From positions 744,001 through 808,000 of the forward strand of contig JAUKUA010000002.1 in the NCBI GenBank assembly GCA_030549175.1: a stretch of DNA of 64,000 nt, read 5' to 3'. Of the stretch, positions 23,601-35,997 are shown piece after piece. The notes under the pieces were generated by a model that was not told the origin of the DNA, made no database searches, and worked only from the letters and a program-made list of their open reading frames with translations. Both the position numbers and the translations under genes were made by a program. The number at the start of each line of letters is the position of its first letter. The first letter of the stretch is position 1. This stretch comes from Lasiosphaeris hirsuta. Its lineage: Eukaryota > Ascomycota > Sordariomycetes > Sordariales > Lasiosphaeriaceae.

Positions 23601-24349
23601 TATTATGTTAATCACATGGTCCCACAGCTAATGGTCTAGAAGCCGCTGGGCCATTTCAGGTGATACTAGTAGTATAAACATCTTAAATCTTTTAGGGATT
23701 TTCGAGATATAGGACGCCATGACACTTACGATAGAGCTCTTCTTTCTAAGGACTACAAAGAAAGTACAGTTCTGGCGATAGTAGTCCGAAGTAAAGGCTA
23801 TCTTCGTAGTATCGGGGTCCTATAGATAGTCCGGCTAGTGTTGTTATAACTACTAATACGGCAAAAGGATATCATATTCTTTATCGAGTAGTGAAATTTC
23901 GAAGGAGATATGAGAGAAGTGTTCTACTTGGTGTCGTAAAACGACCTCCTTGGTATAGGTTTTATCAGAATCGAGGTTGATTATGGTATTAAAGGCCTCT
24001 AAGGGTTTAGAGATCACTCTAACTACGTGAGAGATGTTCCATCTCTTGACGAGGTCTTCGCTCATAAACGGGCTAAAGGCCCTAAGGTCAAGGAGTACTC
24101 GGATAGGGATTTCCTTAGCTCCGTAGCAAACAATTATCATAGGAACAATCTTACGATCGCCATGATAAGGTTCACGGCTTCGCTTAACCCTTTTTAGAGA
24201 AGGCTCCTCTTCGGCTTTAGTCTCGGGTTCGGAAGAAGGTATTAAAAAGAACCGTTCTTCGAGTGAAGAGCTGAAACGAACATACTTCTTAGCAGAGATT
24301 ACGGCGATACGAGGCACGGATCCCGATACCGCGAGGTTCGGGATGCCAG
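20673..24349 (-). pseudogene. pol: Element C pol, least mutated copy
   Basis: Read on the minus strand: protease, RT, RNase H, integrase, chromodomain. A segment of 154 codons (24317 down to 23853) is fully open and covers the protease. There the active site reads Asp-Leu-Arg where Asp-Leu-Gly is expected, followed by S-E-D-L-V-K-R-W. The RT box is Y-I-N-D at 23091-23102. In the integrase core the first Asp is kept (21774-21776), the second is Asn (N-R-D) and the Glu is kept (T-E-R). The chromodomain lies near 20680-20890. The last codon before the LTR is TGG, where A, D, F and H have TAA/TAG, so the ancestral frame probably ran a few codons into the LTR. Confidence 0.88.
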
Positions 24350-25741
24350 TTAAAAATCTGAGCCGTCATTGTCATCAGATAGTTCGACTATACGAAGAAA
24401 GAGCTTAGGATGATCAGCTTCTATTATAGAGGTAATCTTAACTTTCTTAGCAGGTCGAGATATTATATCTTCGACCTCGTCGTCTTCGGCCTATCTTTTC
24501 TACTTAAGTCTAGCTCCGGAGATCCGTCTAGAAAGTCTAGAAATGTCCTTACCTCCTTCGGTTTTCTTACTATAACACTCGAGGGTATTATGGCCTTACT
24601 GTCTATAACGATGGCATCCCTTACTTCCCTTATATCTATCGAGGTCGACTTAGTCTATCCTAGCAATAGCTTCCTTATAGGAGTTCTAATACTTATTATG
24701 GGTAGGTACCGAGGGCTTGTCTTCACGATCCTTCCGCTTCGGGCCCTTCTTAGCTTTCTTAGCGGGGGCTGGATCGGAACGGGAGCTAGAGGTATTAGTA
24801 TCCTCTTTGTGATTATCCTTCTTCGAACACTTCTTACTATTCGAAGTAGACTCTTCTTTTTCCTACTTAGCCTTATAGGCGATTTCACGATTTTTCATCT
24901 TTTCCTCGTAAATTAAGCTAGCAGTAACGACTACGTCTAAAAAGTCAGAGTCTTTAGTCGGGAGATGTCCCGTTTATGAATAGATCATATTTATCACGGC
25001 TTCGGGGACAGCGGCAGTGACTAGTGACTGTAGGGCTTGACTACTAAGGTCGACGGTATAATTAAGTTCTTAGAATCGAGTTATATACTCATTTATATCT
25101 TTGTCATATGTTAGAGCCTTCATGGTCTTATAATCCTTGAGCCTACGCACGGGGTCACGGAAACGTTCGATGATGGTAGTAGCGTAGTTGTTCCATTGAT
25201 CTACTAAGTTAAGCTTTTCGATTTGGGAGCTTCTCTTTTGATACTATTCGAGGACAGTACTTTTTGTAAGAGTACCGACAAAGCCGATTTTAGCTTTGTC
25301 GTCGGGAAAGCTTCGCTCATAGACACTAAAATACTCCTTAACGAAGTGCCACTAAGCCTCGAACTCTTCCTTATCCTTCCCGTTGTACTTGTTAAGTTTT
25401 ACCATGGTTACGGTAATACCTTAACCACGGGAGTTACGAATTGTAGCTACGTGTTCACGAATTACCGTCTAGTTCGTATAGATTAGGTCGAGTAAGATTA
25501 CCATGGGATCGAGCGGTCGTTATGGTAATAGGCTCCGGGAGCCCAGACCTAGAGGTCCTAGAAGTCCCGGAAGGCCTCCTAATAGTCCTAGTAGACCAGG
25601 GGGTCTAGGGGGCCCTCCTAGTAAACCAGGTAGTCCGTCAAGGGATAGATTATCTACTAGAGAGAGACTCCTACTGTAGTTACTGAAGCCGTGGCTACTC
25701 GGGGGCGGCGGTGAGGTAGCGGCCCTTGAGCGTCTACTAAG
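24350..25741 (-). pseudogene. gag: Element C gag, C-terminal part
   Basis: Gag C-terminal 464 codons, ending in the conserved GAT-TTT-TAA (TAA at 24350-24352). The zinc knuckle near 24570-24615 reads C-H-R-Y...G-H-N-T-L-E-C: the first Cys, the His and the last Cys are present, and the second Cys is Tyr (TGT to TAT). The retrotransposon-gag core lies near 24900-25400. The frame is cut at 25741 by the LTR of D. The far end (25600-25741) is unusually GC-rich for this window and diverges from the other gag copies. Confidence 0.8.
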
Positions 25742-27069
25742 TGTAACATAGGCCAGCCCACGGAGGTCTGGGGTGTGACAACCACAAGGTGAGATATCAA
25801 ATGAAGAATCAGACTGTAAAGCTTTAACCTTTTCCTAACTCTCGACTTAACCGTTTAGCGAACTACCCCGGCAATTGCTGTTGGTCTAGTTTAGAGCTTT
25901 CATATGACGAACTTAGAGACTTGATCTTCGTAAGGCTAATAAGCACAAGGTCTGATTTAGAGGTTTAGAACAGAACGGTAAGGGAGTTAACTGTCGTAAT
26001 GTAAAGTGGTAGAGAGCTAGGGAGAAGGAGGTTCAGGGAGATAGAATAATCCAACAGAAGATAAGACACAATACTTTCGTAGTTGTAAGTCAGGAGAAAC
26101 AGAAGGGTTCATAAGGTTGTATTACCCCTTAGCTTCACTGAAGTTTAGTTGATAATCTTTCTAGGTTTGTCTAAAGAGAACTGGGGAGCTTCTTCCTCTT
26201 GAGGATCCGTCGTAGCGTACCTGTCCTATTTATGGAAGGCTATATATAAGATACAAGGATATTAGAATACCTAAAGGATCCTCCTAGCCGTCCGTCGGTC
26301 CCGAATCTCCTTTCTAGCCGCCCGTCTCTCACGCCTTACAAATCCGTAGCTACATGCTAAGTGAAGCCGGCCTATTACATGTCGGTCCATAGCCGGTATT
26401 AGTACTTATCTATATAACTTTAGTGACATAGTATCTATTATTATAAGTGTTCCTTCACGTCCTTAGTACTTATGTTGGCTACAGTATTATTAGGTCGATC
26501 CTATGTTAGCTGTCATAGTAACGGTTTCCTTCGTGACTTATATACGGGGGTCACGGCCACTTGTTATTACTGAAGCTAGACTCCGGAGAACGTCGGGTTC
26601 TAGGTTTTCTAAAGGAATACCGGTAATAGCGGGAAGGTCTATGATTCGAAAGATTAACTATAGGGTTTAGGCTGACTATGTAGGCTCTGACTACGATACT
26701 AAGGTTAAATAGCTTGTTTATAACAAATCTAAAGTCTAATAACGTTACTTAGTATAAGTGAGATCTGTTATATAGCTACTTTAACTTATAAGTGGTTCTA
26801 GGTATTTTATCGTAACTCGTAAGTACTTTAGGAGAATCTACTAACTTACATATTAACTAAATAGGCTATAAGCTACGTGTAAGATCGTGTCCGAGGTTAA
26901 GTTATATTATAGCTATCCTCTGTAATAGTTCTCTTATCTATATGATCTATGATAGATGTTCGTAGGTTAATAGGTATATACTTCTTATATATAGTTTATA
27001 CTATTAGTATAAAGCTTAGTTAAGGAGGTTAGTGACCTTGTTAACTTAGGTAAGCTTACTAATATGACA
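25742..27069 (-). repeat. 3' LTR of element D
   Basis: A 1,328-bp LTR, TGTAACATAGG to CTAATATGACA on the plus strand. The half near 25742-26660 is much less mutated than the half near 26700-27069. Confidence 0.93.
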
Positions 27070-30000
27070 CTATCTCTCTTCTTAAAAGGACTTATCTCGA
27101 GTTCCTAGGTTAATAACCCTAAGGTCCTTAGGCTTACATAGGTACTTGATATAGAAGTCTTAAAGTTCCTAGATATTAGAAAAGTACTTATATAATTCCT
27201 AAGTTTAATCTTTCTCTTCGAAATATCCTTCTTATTTAATGAGATATTTTATTATCCTTTTCTTAGTACGGAAGTTTATGATTTTCTTTACTATAAATTC
27301 CTTAAGGTAGATATCTCTTACTTACTCTAAGACCTAGATAAGATTAAAGATCGGCTAAGAGCCGGTTTGGAAAGATTTAATAAGAGAAACGTAAAAAGTA
27401 AGATAAATTTTTTAATACTCCAGAAGTTTAAGTTTTATAACTATGGGAGATATTACCTTAGAGATTTTAAACAGACTAAGTAACTTTTTATCTAGTTTCT
27501 TAGAAGGTCTCTTAGTCTTAATATTTCGTACGTTGAGTATTATTAGTTATCTTTCTTTAAAGGAAGGTACTTCCGTTTACTTTTAATCTATATACTTCTT
27601 TATCTGTTCTTAAGATTCTTTAAGGGTTTTATAAAGGTTCTTATAGACCATCGTTATCTAGTAAGCTATGATTTTACTATGTAGGTTACATATAGACTTA
27701 TCGGGTAGGTTATTTATGGCTAAATAATAACCAAAGTTAGTATAGAAAGGAAAGTTACTAATGGAAGTCGATCTAACATTGTTCTACATGAATTTAGCTA
27801 TAGGTAATAAGATATCTTAATTATTTATCTTATAATTTATAAAAGTTCCAAGATAAGCTTCGATATATTAGTTAAGACGTTTTATCTAACTATTTGTTTT
27901 AGGATAGAACGAGGTTGACATTTTTAACTTAACTCTAACATATTTAAGAAAGTTACGCCAAAGTCTTATGTTAAACCGTAAATCCCAATTAGAGATGATA
28001 TTAGTAGATATGCCGTGATATTTCTAACATTCGTAGGTAAAGATTAAGATTAAGTCTTTTATCTTCTTAGTATCGTCCTTTAGAAAGATAAAGTATGTCA
28101 TTTTAATAAAGGTATTAACAATAACTTAGATAAAACTATATCCGTTCGAGAGAGGAAAGTCTGTTATGAAGTTTATTAATATAAGCCTCTAGAGAGAATA
28201 TTTTAACTTAATTAGGTAGAATAGTCCGAAAGGAAAGTAACGTCTTAGCTTATTACTTTGACACTCTTGATAAAAGTGTATAAACTTAACGACGTCCTTT
28301 TTAAGGTTTTACTAGTACATGTACTGTCTAATAAGTTTAACGGTCTTATCTATACTTATATAGCCTACTACTTTGATATCGTACTTAGAGTAGATGATTT
28401 AGATCTTAAGTTCTTAGTTGTTAAAGATCTAAATACGATTTCTTATAAATAAGATTTTATCTTCATTAGTTATATCTTTTCTAAGGGAAACTAGAGTCTT
28501 TTAATACGTTTCGTTTATAGAAGTAGTAACTTTAATTTACTCGAAGAATTCTTTATTTTACTTTAGTATTAAAATACTATAGAGATATACTTTTGAGAGT
28601 ATAAACGTAGAAACTTCAAAGTATAAAAAATACTCTTTATTTAAAATAAAAGTTATCGGTTAGTTTTTATCCCTCCTTTCTAAAAGGTACTCTTCGTGCT
28701 ACGAGAGAGTATCTACCTTGATATTTTATATGCCAGAACGGAAATTGATGACGAAGTCGAAGGTAGCGAGCTACTAAGCCTATCAGGCTTGGCGGCGGTT
28801 AAGAATCTTAATAGTCTGGAAGTATTTTAGATTACGGTGATCTAAGAAGACTTCGATACGGTATTGAGCGTCCTTGAGGTAATATCTCTAACGTTAGAAG
28901 TAGTTAACTATCACTAGGAGTTCCTTATTATAGATCTCGTAGTTTATTTCCATAGAGATTAATTTTCTCAAGTAAAACGTCATAAGATATATCTTACCGT
29001 TATCTTACTTCTGTGATATTATTTCTTCTAATGTATAATCTGAGGTGTTAGGTTCGATAATAAGTAGTCTATTAGGGTTAAAATAGACTAGAACAGAGGC
29101 TTTAGTAAAGGCTTTCTTTAATACTTAAAACGTTACGTTTATTTAGTTATTTTATATCTAGGTTTTCTAGGTAAGGTTTATAAAATCAGTAAGTAACTTA
29201 GTAATATGTAAATAACCTTTGATATAGCGTCTATAAAAGTTCATAAACTTATTAAATTATTAAACTTCTTTTACCGATTTCGGCTGTTCTTATAAAAGGA
29301 TATATTCTACCTTTTCTTTTGATATTACGATATCTCTAATACTAATGATATAACCTAGGTATTCTAGTTCTTTAATATCTTATATACATTTAAAGGGGTT
29401 AATAACAAGGTTATACTTTTGAAGTCGTTTAAGGACTTTAACGACAATTTTATTATATTCTTTCTTAGAACTTATATAAATAAGGAGGTTGTTAATGTAG
29501 GATAAGAAGCCTTAGTCGATAAAATCTTAAAAGATATGATTTATCATACCTTAAAAGGTAGTAGGGATATTAGTAAGGCCGAAAGATATTACTTTAAATT
29601 TAAAGAGACTATAATAGGTTCGAAACGCTATTTTTTATTTATATCCCTTTTTTATCCGAATCAAGTTAAAGCCTATTTTTAGATTTATCTTAGTGAAGAT
29701 ACTTGATTTAGTAAAGATATCTTAAAGTTTAGTGATGAGAGGTAATAGGTAGTAGTTCTTAATAGTTTGTTCGTTGATTTTTCGGTAGTTAACTATTGGT
29801 CGGAGGTTTTCCGGATCTTTAATAGCCACCTTCTCTAATGATACTTCTTTGTCTATGAAGAAGATAGGTGATAAATACGGTGATTTTGATTCCCGTATTT
29901 TATCTTCCTTTAGCATTTAGTTTAGTTATTTGTAGAAGATCTTCTTTTCTAAGGGTGACATGGGATAAAGAGGTTTCTATAGGAGTTTCTTATCTCTGAT

Positions 30001-30695
30001 AATATTAATTATGTAGTCCTATAGCTGGTAATCTAGTAGCCGTTAGGCCGCTTTAGGAGACGCCAAAGGTACAAACATCCTAAATCTTTTAGAGATTTTT
30101 ACAATATGAGACTTAATGATACTAACGATAGAGCTCTTGTTTCTTAGGACTATAAAGGATATATAATTTTAGTAACAATAGTCTGAGATAAAGGCTACTT
30201 TCGTTATGTCAAGATCTCATAAGTGATCCGGCTAGTACTGTTATAGCTACTAGTATAACAAAAGGATATCACATTCTACGTTAAAGGGAGAGATTTCGAA
30301 TACGATATAAGAAAAGTGTTCCGCTTAATATCGTAGAACGATTTCTTTAGTATACTTCTTACCTAATTTAAGGTTGATAATTCTATTAAAAGCTTCCAAA
30401 GGTTTTAAAATCGTTCTATACACATGAGAAATGTTTCATTTTTTAACGAGGTCTTTACTTATAACTAGGCCAGAGGCACTAAGATCAAGGAGTGCTTAGA
30501 CAGAGATTTTCTTAGCTCTATAGTAGATAATGGTCATAGGAACGATTTTATAATTTCTATGGTAGGATTTATAGTTACGTTTAACCTTCTTAAGAAAAGG
30601 TTTCTTAGTGTCATTATTATGATAGGTACACTTCCTTGTAAAGGTTACGGCGTGTCGAGGTATAGATCTTGATACCGTGAGGTTCGGGGTGCCAG
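27070..30695 (-). pseudogene. pol: Element D pol, RIP-degraded
   Basis: The domain order is the same as in A. The RT box is Y-I-N-N (29488-29499), so both catalytic Asp are lost. Protease near 30470-30500, RNase H about 28640-29100, integrase zinc module about 28250-28400, integrase core start about 28165, chromodomain near 27080-27290. The frame ends in a TAG directly at the LTR (27070-27072 on the minus strand), where C has TGG. Confidence 0.88.
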
Positions 30696-33125
30696 TTAAA
30701 AATCTGATATGTCTTTACTATCGGATAGTTTAACAATATGGGAAAAAAGCTTAGGGTGGTCCTTTTCCGTCATAGTAAAGACCTTAGCCTTTTTAAAGGG
30801 TCGAGGAAAGATACTTTCTTATCTCTCGTCGTCGGCTCTTTCTCTTCTATGTTTAGTCTTAGCTCCGGAGATCTTACTAGGTGGCCTAGGGATATCTTTA
30901 TTATCTTCGGTTTTCTCGTTATAACACTTAAGAGTGTTATAGCCTTGACGTCTACAGTAGTAACATCTCTTACTTACCTTATACTTATTAATCTTAGTAG
31001 TATCTATCCCGGTAGTAGCTTCCTTGTAAGTTTACTAGTACTTTGTTTAGGTAGGTACCGAGGGCTTATCTTCCTTGTCTTATTACTTCCGTTTTAGACT
31101 TTTCTTAGGTTTTTTAACGGATACCAGACTAAGATAGGAGCTAGAGATATTATTTTCCTCCTAGTTATTATCCTTCTTTAAACACTCCTTATTATTCGAA
31201 GTGGACTCTCCTTTTCCCTACTTAGCCTTGTGATTAATTTCGTGGTTCCTCATTTTATCTTTATAAATTAAACCGGCTATGATGACTATCTTAAGAAAGT
31301 TAACGTCATCGGGAAGGAGATGTCCCGTATATAAATAGATTAGGTCTATAATAGTATTAGGGACGGTATTAATGACTAGTGACTATAAAGCCTAGCCACT
31401 AAGATCGATAGTATGATTAAGTTCTTAGAACTTCGTCACATACTTGTTTATGTCCTTATCGTAGGTCAGAGCCTTTATGGCTTCGTAGTCTCTAACTTGT
31501 CGTACCGGGTCACGGAAGCGTTTTATTATAGCGGTGGCATAATTGTTTCATTAGTCTACTAAGCTAAGCTTTTTGATCTAAGTCTCTCTTTTTTAATACT
31601 ATTCGAGGGTAATACTTTTAGTAAGAGTACTGACAAAACTAATTTTAGCCTTATTATCGAGGAAACTTCGTTCATAGATATTAAAGTATTTCTTGACGGA
31701 ACGTTACCATATCTTAAACTCGGCCTTATCTCTTCCGTTATATTTTTTAGGTTTTGCCATAGTTATAGTAATATCCTAACTACGAGATTCCTTGATTACA
31801 TTAGTATTATTATAAATTAGGTCCTAGTTAATATAAATGAGGTCGAGAAGGATTGCTATAAGGTCATATAGAGATAAGAAGCTCTAGGATCTTAGACCCT
31901 GAGGTCCTAGAGGTCCTAGGGATCTTGGTGGGCCTTCTGATAGTCTAGGAGGACCCGGAGGTAGACTTATACGATAGGAGTTATCGTCTGAATTATTATT
32001 ATTACTATCGTCAGGAGGTAGTAAGGTACCTATCTTAGTATGACGGAGAAGTAAGTTTCCTCTTATATTTTCATTTCTTATTCTAGTATTAAAGTTTTAT
32101 ATACTATCGATTTATCTTCGGATACGTGTCGAGATTTCTTAGATGGCCCTTCTTTAGAGGTTATAGTCCGAGAGAGAGTCTTCGTCTTATTCGAAGTATC
32201 GTATAGAAGTTAACTTTTTAAATAGTTATAACGACTATCGTGAGGGTTTGATAGATAGGGTTTTCTACGAACGTGTCATAGCTCTCTAGATGATCTGTTC
32301 CTTGTCATAAGGTCTAACTTATGTTAACCTTGATACAAGAGCTTCTTTAATAAGGTTGTTAAAATAGGCCTTAAGCTAGTCGAACAGTTCTTAGTCTTTT
32401 AGGGTCCGTGATACTTCTAGTTGTTAGAGTACCATGAGAGAATTTAATTAGCTCTAGGCTGTAGTAGACTAATGGCTAAATTTCGTGTTATAATGGTCCT
32501 ATCGGGCTTGTTTTTTTTCTTAGATTCGAAGGAGTTCTTTGACTCGGACAAGCTCGGCGTTTTATTCCCTAACCCGGACTTCTTATTCTCGTACCTATCG
32601 TACTTATTATTGTTTTTATTTTATAATTTCCTTCTAAAGAACTTTAGTATATATAATAACAAAATTAAGAGATTTCTTACGTTAGGCTGTTTAGGTAATA
32701 AACTGGGCCAGTTTTTGGTTAACCTCGATGTCAAAGGTAGTATAAGAAGCTTCTAATTCCTACTGGGTACTTTTAAGGATGTATTAGTTTGTCTTAACAT
32801 ACTATACCATTAATTGGTAATCGGTGACTAAGGCTATGAACATTAAAGTAAGTAAGTCGAGCTTTTCCTTGTCCTCATATATATTGTTTATAAAGAAGTA
32901 AAGTTTCTTATATACTTTAGTGACTTAGTTATGGAGATGGATAAACTATTATGGGGGCTTGACAAGGGTTTTAGAGCTCGAAGGGAGTATGGAAAATCAC
33001 TTGATAGTCTAGATTTCTATCTCGGGCGGTTTCCAAATCATAAGGTCCGTTCCGGGGGATTCGGTTTCACGACCCCGGAGTACGGCCGAATATAATACGG
33101 GGTTACCGGCTATCGTAAGTGATAT
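30696..33125 (-). pseudogene. gag: Element D gag, RIP-degraded, best view of the 5' end
   Basis: The 2,430-nt frame (810 codons) ends at TAA 30696-30698. Its likely start is ACC-ATA-TCA (ATA at 33123-33125), an ATG-to-ATA transition in good start context. The zinc knuckle at 30924-30965 is nearly intact: C-Y-Y-C-R-R-Q-G-Y-N-T-L-K-C, with only His changed to Tyr. An Asn/Asp/Ser run near 31990-32020 and a Gly/Pro/Leu stretch near 31890-31960 precede the gag core. The N-terminal 450 residues are Gln/Glu/Lys-rich. Many TAA/TAG codons. Confidence 0.83.
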
Positions 33126-33151
33126 GGTAGGTAAGAAGGTATTCTTAGAAA

Positions 33152-33163
33152 AGAAAGATTATC
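33152..33163 (-). other. Primer binding site of D
   Basis: GATAATCTTTCT on the minus strand, directly inside the 5' LTR. The LTR motif opposite it carries C-to-T changes in this copy. Confidence 0.55.
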
Positions 33164-34492
33164 TGTAACATAGGCTAGCCTATGGAGGTCTGGGGTATAA
33201 TAACTATAAGATAAGATATCAAATGAAGAATCAGATTATAAAGCTTTAACCTTTTCTTAACTCTCGACTTAACTATTTAACGAACTACCCTAGTAATTAC
33301 TGTTAGTCTAGTTTAGAGCTTTTACACGATGAACTTAGGGACTTGATCTTCGTAAGGCTAATAAGTATAAGGTCTGATTTAGAGGTTTAGAACAAAACGG
33401 TAAGGAAGTTAACTGTCATAATACAAAGTGGTAAAGAGCTAGGGAGAAAGAGGTTTAAGGAGATGGAATAATCTAACAGAAGATAAGATATGATACTTTC
33501 GTAGTTATAAGTCAGAAGAAACAGAAGGGTTCATAAGGTTATATTACCCCTTAGCTTTACTAAAGTTCAGTTGATAATCTTTTTAGATTTGTCTAAAGAG
33601 AACTGGGGAGCTTCTTCCTCTTGAGGATCCATCGTAGCGTACCTGTCCTATTTATGAAAGGTTATATATAAGATACAAGGATACCAAAATACCTAAAGGA
33701 TCCTCCTAGCTGTCCGTCAGTCCCAAATCTCCTTTTTAGCCGCCCATCTCTCGCGCCCTACAAATCCGTAGCTATATGCTAAGTGAAGCCGGCCCATCAC
33801 ACGTTGGTCCATGGCCGGTATTAGTACTTATCTATACAGCTCTAGCGGCATGGTATCCATTACTATAGGTATTCCTTCACGTCCTTAGTACTTACGTTAG
33901 CCACAACACTGTTAAGTCGATCCTATGTCGGCTGTTACAGTAACAGTTCCCTTCGTGACTTACACGCGGGGGTCGCGGCCACTTGTTACTACTGAAGCTA
34001 GACTCCGGAGAACGTCGGGTTCTAGGTCTTCTAAAGGAATGCCAGTGATAGCGGGGAGGTCCATGATTCGAAAGACCAGCTATAGGGTCTGGGCTGACTG
34101 TATAGGCCCTGACCACGATACTAAGGTTGAATAGCTTGTTCATGACAAATCTGAAGTCTGATAACGTTACCTAGCGTAGGCGAGATCCGTTGTACGGCTA
34201 CTCTGGCTTGTGAGTGGTTCTGGGCATTCCGTTGTAACCTGTAGGCGCTTAGAAGAATCCGCTGACCTATGTGTCGGCTGAATAGGCCATTAGCTACACG
34301 TGGGATCATATCCCGAGGTTGAACTATATTGTGGCTATCTCTCTATGGTAGTTCCCTTCTCCACATGATCCATGGTAGATGTTCGTGGGTCGATGGGTAT
34401 GTACTTCTTGTGTGTGGTTCGTACCACTGGTTCATAGCTTGGTCAAGGAGGTTAGTGACCCTGTTGACCTAGGTAAGCTTACCAGTGTGACA
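33164..34492 (-). repeat. 5' LTR of element D
   Basis: A 1,329-bp LTR, TGTAACATAGG to CCAGTGTGACA on the plus strand. The outer half (33700-34492) is lightly mutated and the inner half heavily. Two overlapping open stretches in opposite strands near 33900-34140 are a by-product of lighter mutation in U3, not genes. Confidence 0.93.
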
Positions 34493-35997
34493 TCCTTCTT
34501 TAAACGCTCTTTACTATTTGAAGTAGACTTTTCTTTTTTCTATTTAGCCTTATGGTTAATTTCGCAGTTCTTCATTTTATATTCATAAATTAAACTAGCC
34601 ATAATAACAACTTTAAAGAAGTTAACATTATCAAAAGGGAAATATCTCATATATAAGTAAATTAAGTCTATTACGGCTTCTAAGACGACGTTAGTAACTA
34701 ACGATTATAAGGCCTAGCTACTAAGATCGATAGTATAATTAAGTTTCTAAAACTTTGTTACATACTCGTTTATATCTCTATTATAAGTTAGGGCCTTTAT
34801 GAACTTATAGTCCTTAGCTCTTCGTACTAGGTTACGGAAATGTTTAACTATAGCGGTAGTATAGTTATTTTATTAATCTACTAGGCTAAGCTTTTCAATC
34901 TAAGTTTCTCTTTTCTAATACTATTTAAGGATAGTATCTTTAATAAGGGTACCGACAAAGTTAATTTCAACCTTGTTATCGAGGAAACTTTATTTATAGA
35001 TACTAAAGTATTTCTTAATAAAGTGTTACTATATTTCGAACTTACTTTTATCCTTGTTATTATATTTTTTAAACTTTGTTATAGTTACGGCGGTACCTTG
35101 ACCACGGGACTTGCGAATTATATTTATGTCATTATAAATTAAGTTTTAATTTGTATAGATAAGATTGAGAAGAACTACTATGGGGTCGAGTAGGAGTTGT
35201 AATAACGGGCTCTGGGAGCTCGGACCCGGAGGTCCTAGGGGTTCCGGGGGCCTAGGTAGGCTTCTTAGTAGTCTTAAAGGACCGGGAGGTAGACTCGTAC
35301 GATATAAATCGTCGTCTAAGTCGTTGTTATTACCGTTATTAGAAGGCGGTAATGTTCTTATCTTAGTATAACGGAGAGATAAGTTTCCTCCGGTATTTCT
35401 ACTTCTTATCTTAACATCGGAATTTTATATACTATCGACCTATCTCCGGGCTCGTGTTAAGATTTCTCGGGTAGCCCTTCTTTGGAGGTTTCAGTCTAAA
35501 AGGAAGTTTTCGTTTTGATCGAAGTACTATATAGAAGTTGATTTTTTAAACGGTTATAACGTCCGTTGTAAAGGTTCTATAGAAGGTATTTTCTGTAAAT
35601 ATGTCATAGCTCTTTAGATGATTTATTTCTTATTATAAGATCTTACTTAGGTTAACCTTAATACGAGAACTTCTTTAACTAGGTTATTAAAGTAGGCCTT
35701 AAGCTAGTTAAACAGTTCTTAGTCCTTCGGGGTTCGTAATACTCCTGGTTGTTATAGTACTATGAGAGAATTGACTTAGCTCTAGGCTGTGGTAAACTAG
35801 TAACTAAGTTCCATATTGTAATGGTCCTAACGAGCTTATTTTTCCTCTTAAATACGAAGAAGTTCTTTAACTTAAATAAGCTTGACATTTTATTCCCTAG
35901 CCTACAATTTCTATTCTTATACTTGTCGTACTTATTACTACTTTTACTTAGTAATTTCCTTACGGAGTATTTTAGTACGTACGACAATAAGGTTAAG
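34493..35997 (-). mobile_element. gag: Element E, gag fragment left of F
   Basis: Minus-strand gag sequence collinear with D 31171-32675. It starts abruptly at the D LTR, inside gag just N-terminal of the zinc knuckle. It covers the gag core, the Gly/Pro-rich stretch (35190-35300) and part of the Gln/Glu-rich N-terminal region. It is interrupted at 35997 by F, with target duplicate TTAAG (35993-35997 and 44690-44694). Everything 3' of this in E (rest of gag, all of pol, 3' LTR) is gone. Confidence 0.88.

Larger units (their letters stand above)
19284..25741 (-). mobile_element. Element C: diverged, lightly RIPed family member lacking its 5' end
   Basis: Minus-strand element with a 3' LTR (19284-20672), all of pol and the C-terminal 464 codons of gag. 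It stops at 25741, where the left LTR of D begins; the rest of gag, the PBS and the 5' LTR are missing. It has higher GC and fewer stops than the others. It inserted into the RRM gene copy, with AAGAT (19279-19283) as the left target candidate. Its LTR is longer (1,389 bp) and its gag near 25600-25741 diverges from D and F, so it is a separate subfamily. Confidence 0.9.
25742..34492 (-). mobile_element. Element D: full-length chromovirus with mismatched flanks
   Basis: Minus-strand element of 8,751 bp: 3' LTR 25742-27069, internal 27070-33163 (6,094 bp), 5' LTR 33164-34492. The flanking 5-mers are CTAAG on the left and TCCTT on the right, so there is no target duplication. The left flank is C gag and the right flank is E gag starting at an overlapping gag position, so C and E are not two halves of one disrupted element. 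This fits recombination between two inserted copies, or a flank deletion. Confidence 0.93.

Noticed and set aside
24410..24916. 168-codon open frame on the plus strand
   Set aside because: It lies antisense to the gag C-terminus and zinc knuckle of C. Hydrophobic composition is what antisense of a charged gag gives. No motif.
33892..34143. Overlapping open frames on both strands
   Set aside because: Inside the D LTR. Also seen at matching LTR positions (for example 36702-36968 and 1579-1845). A product of few stops in a lightly mutated U3, not a gene.
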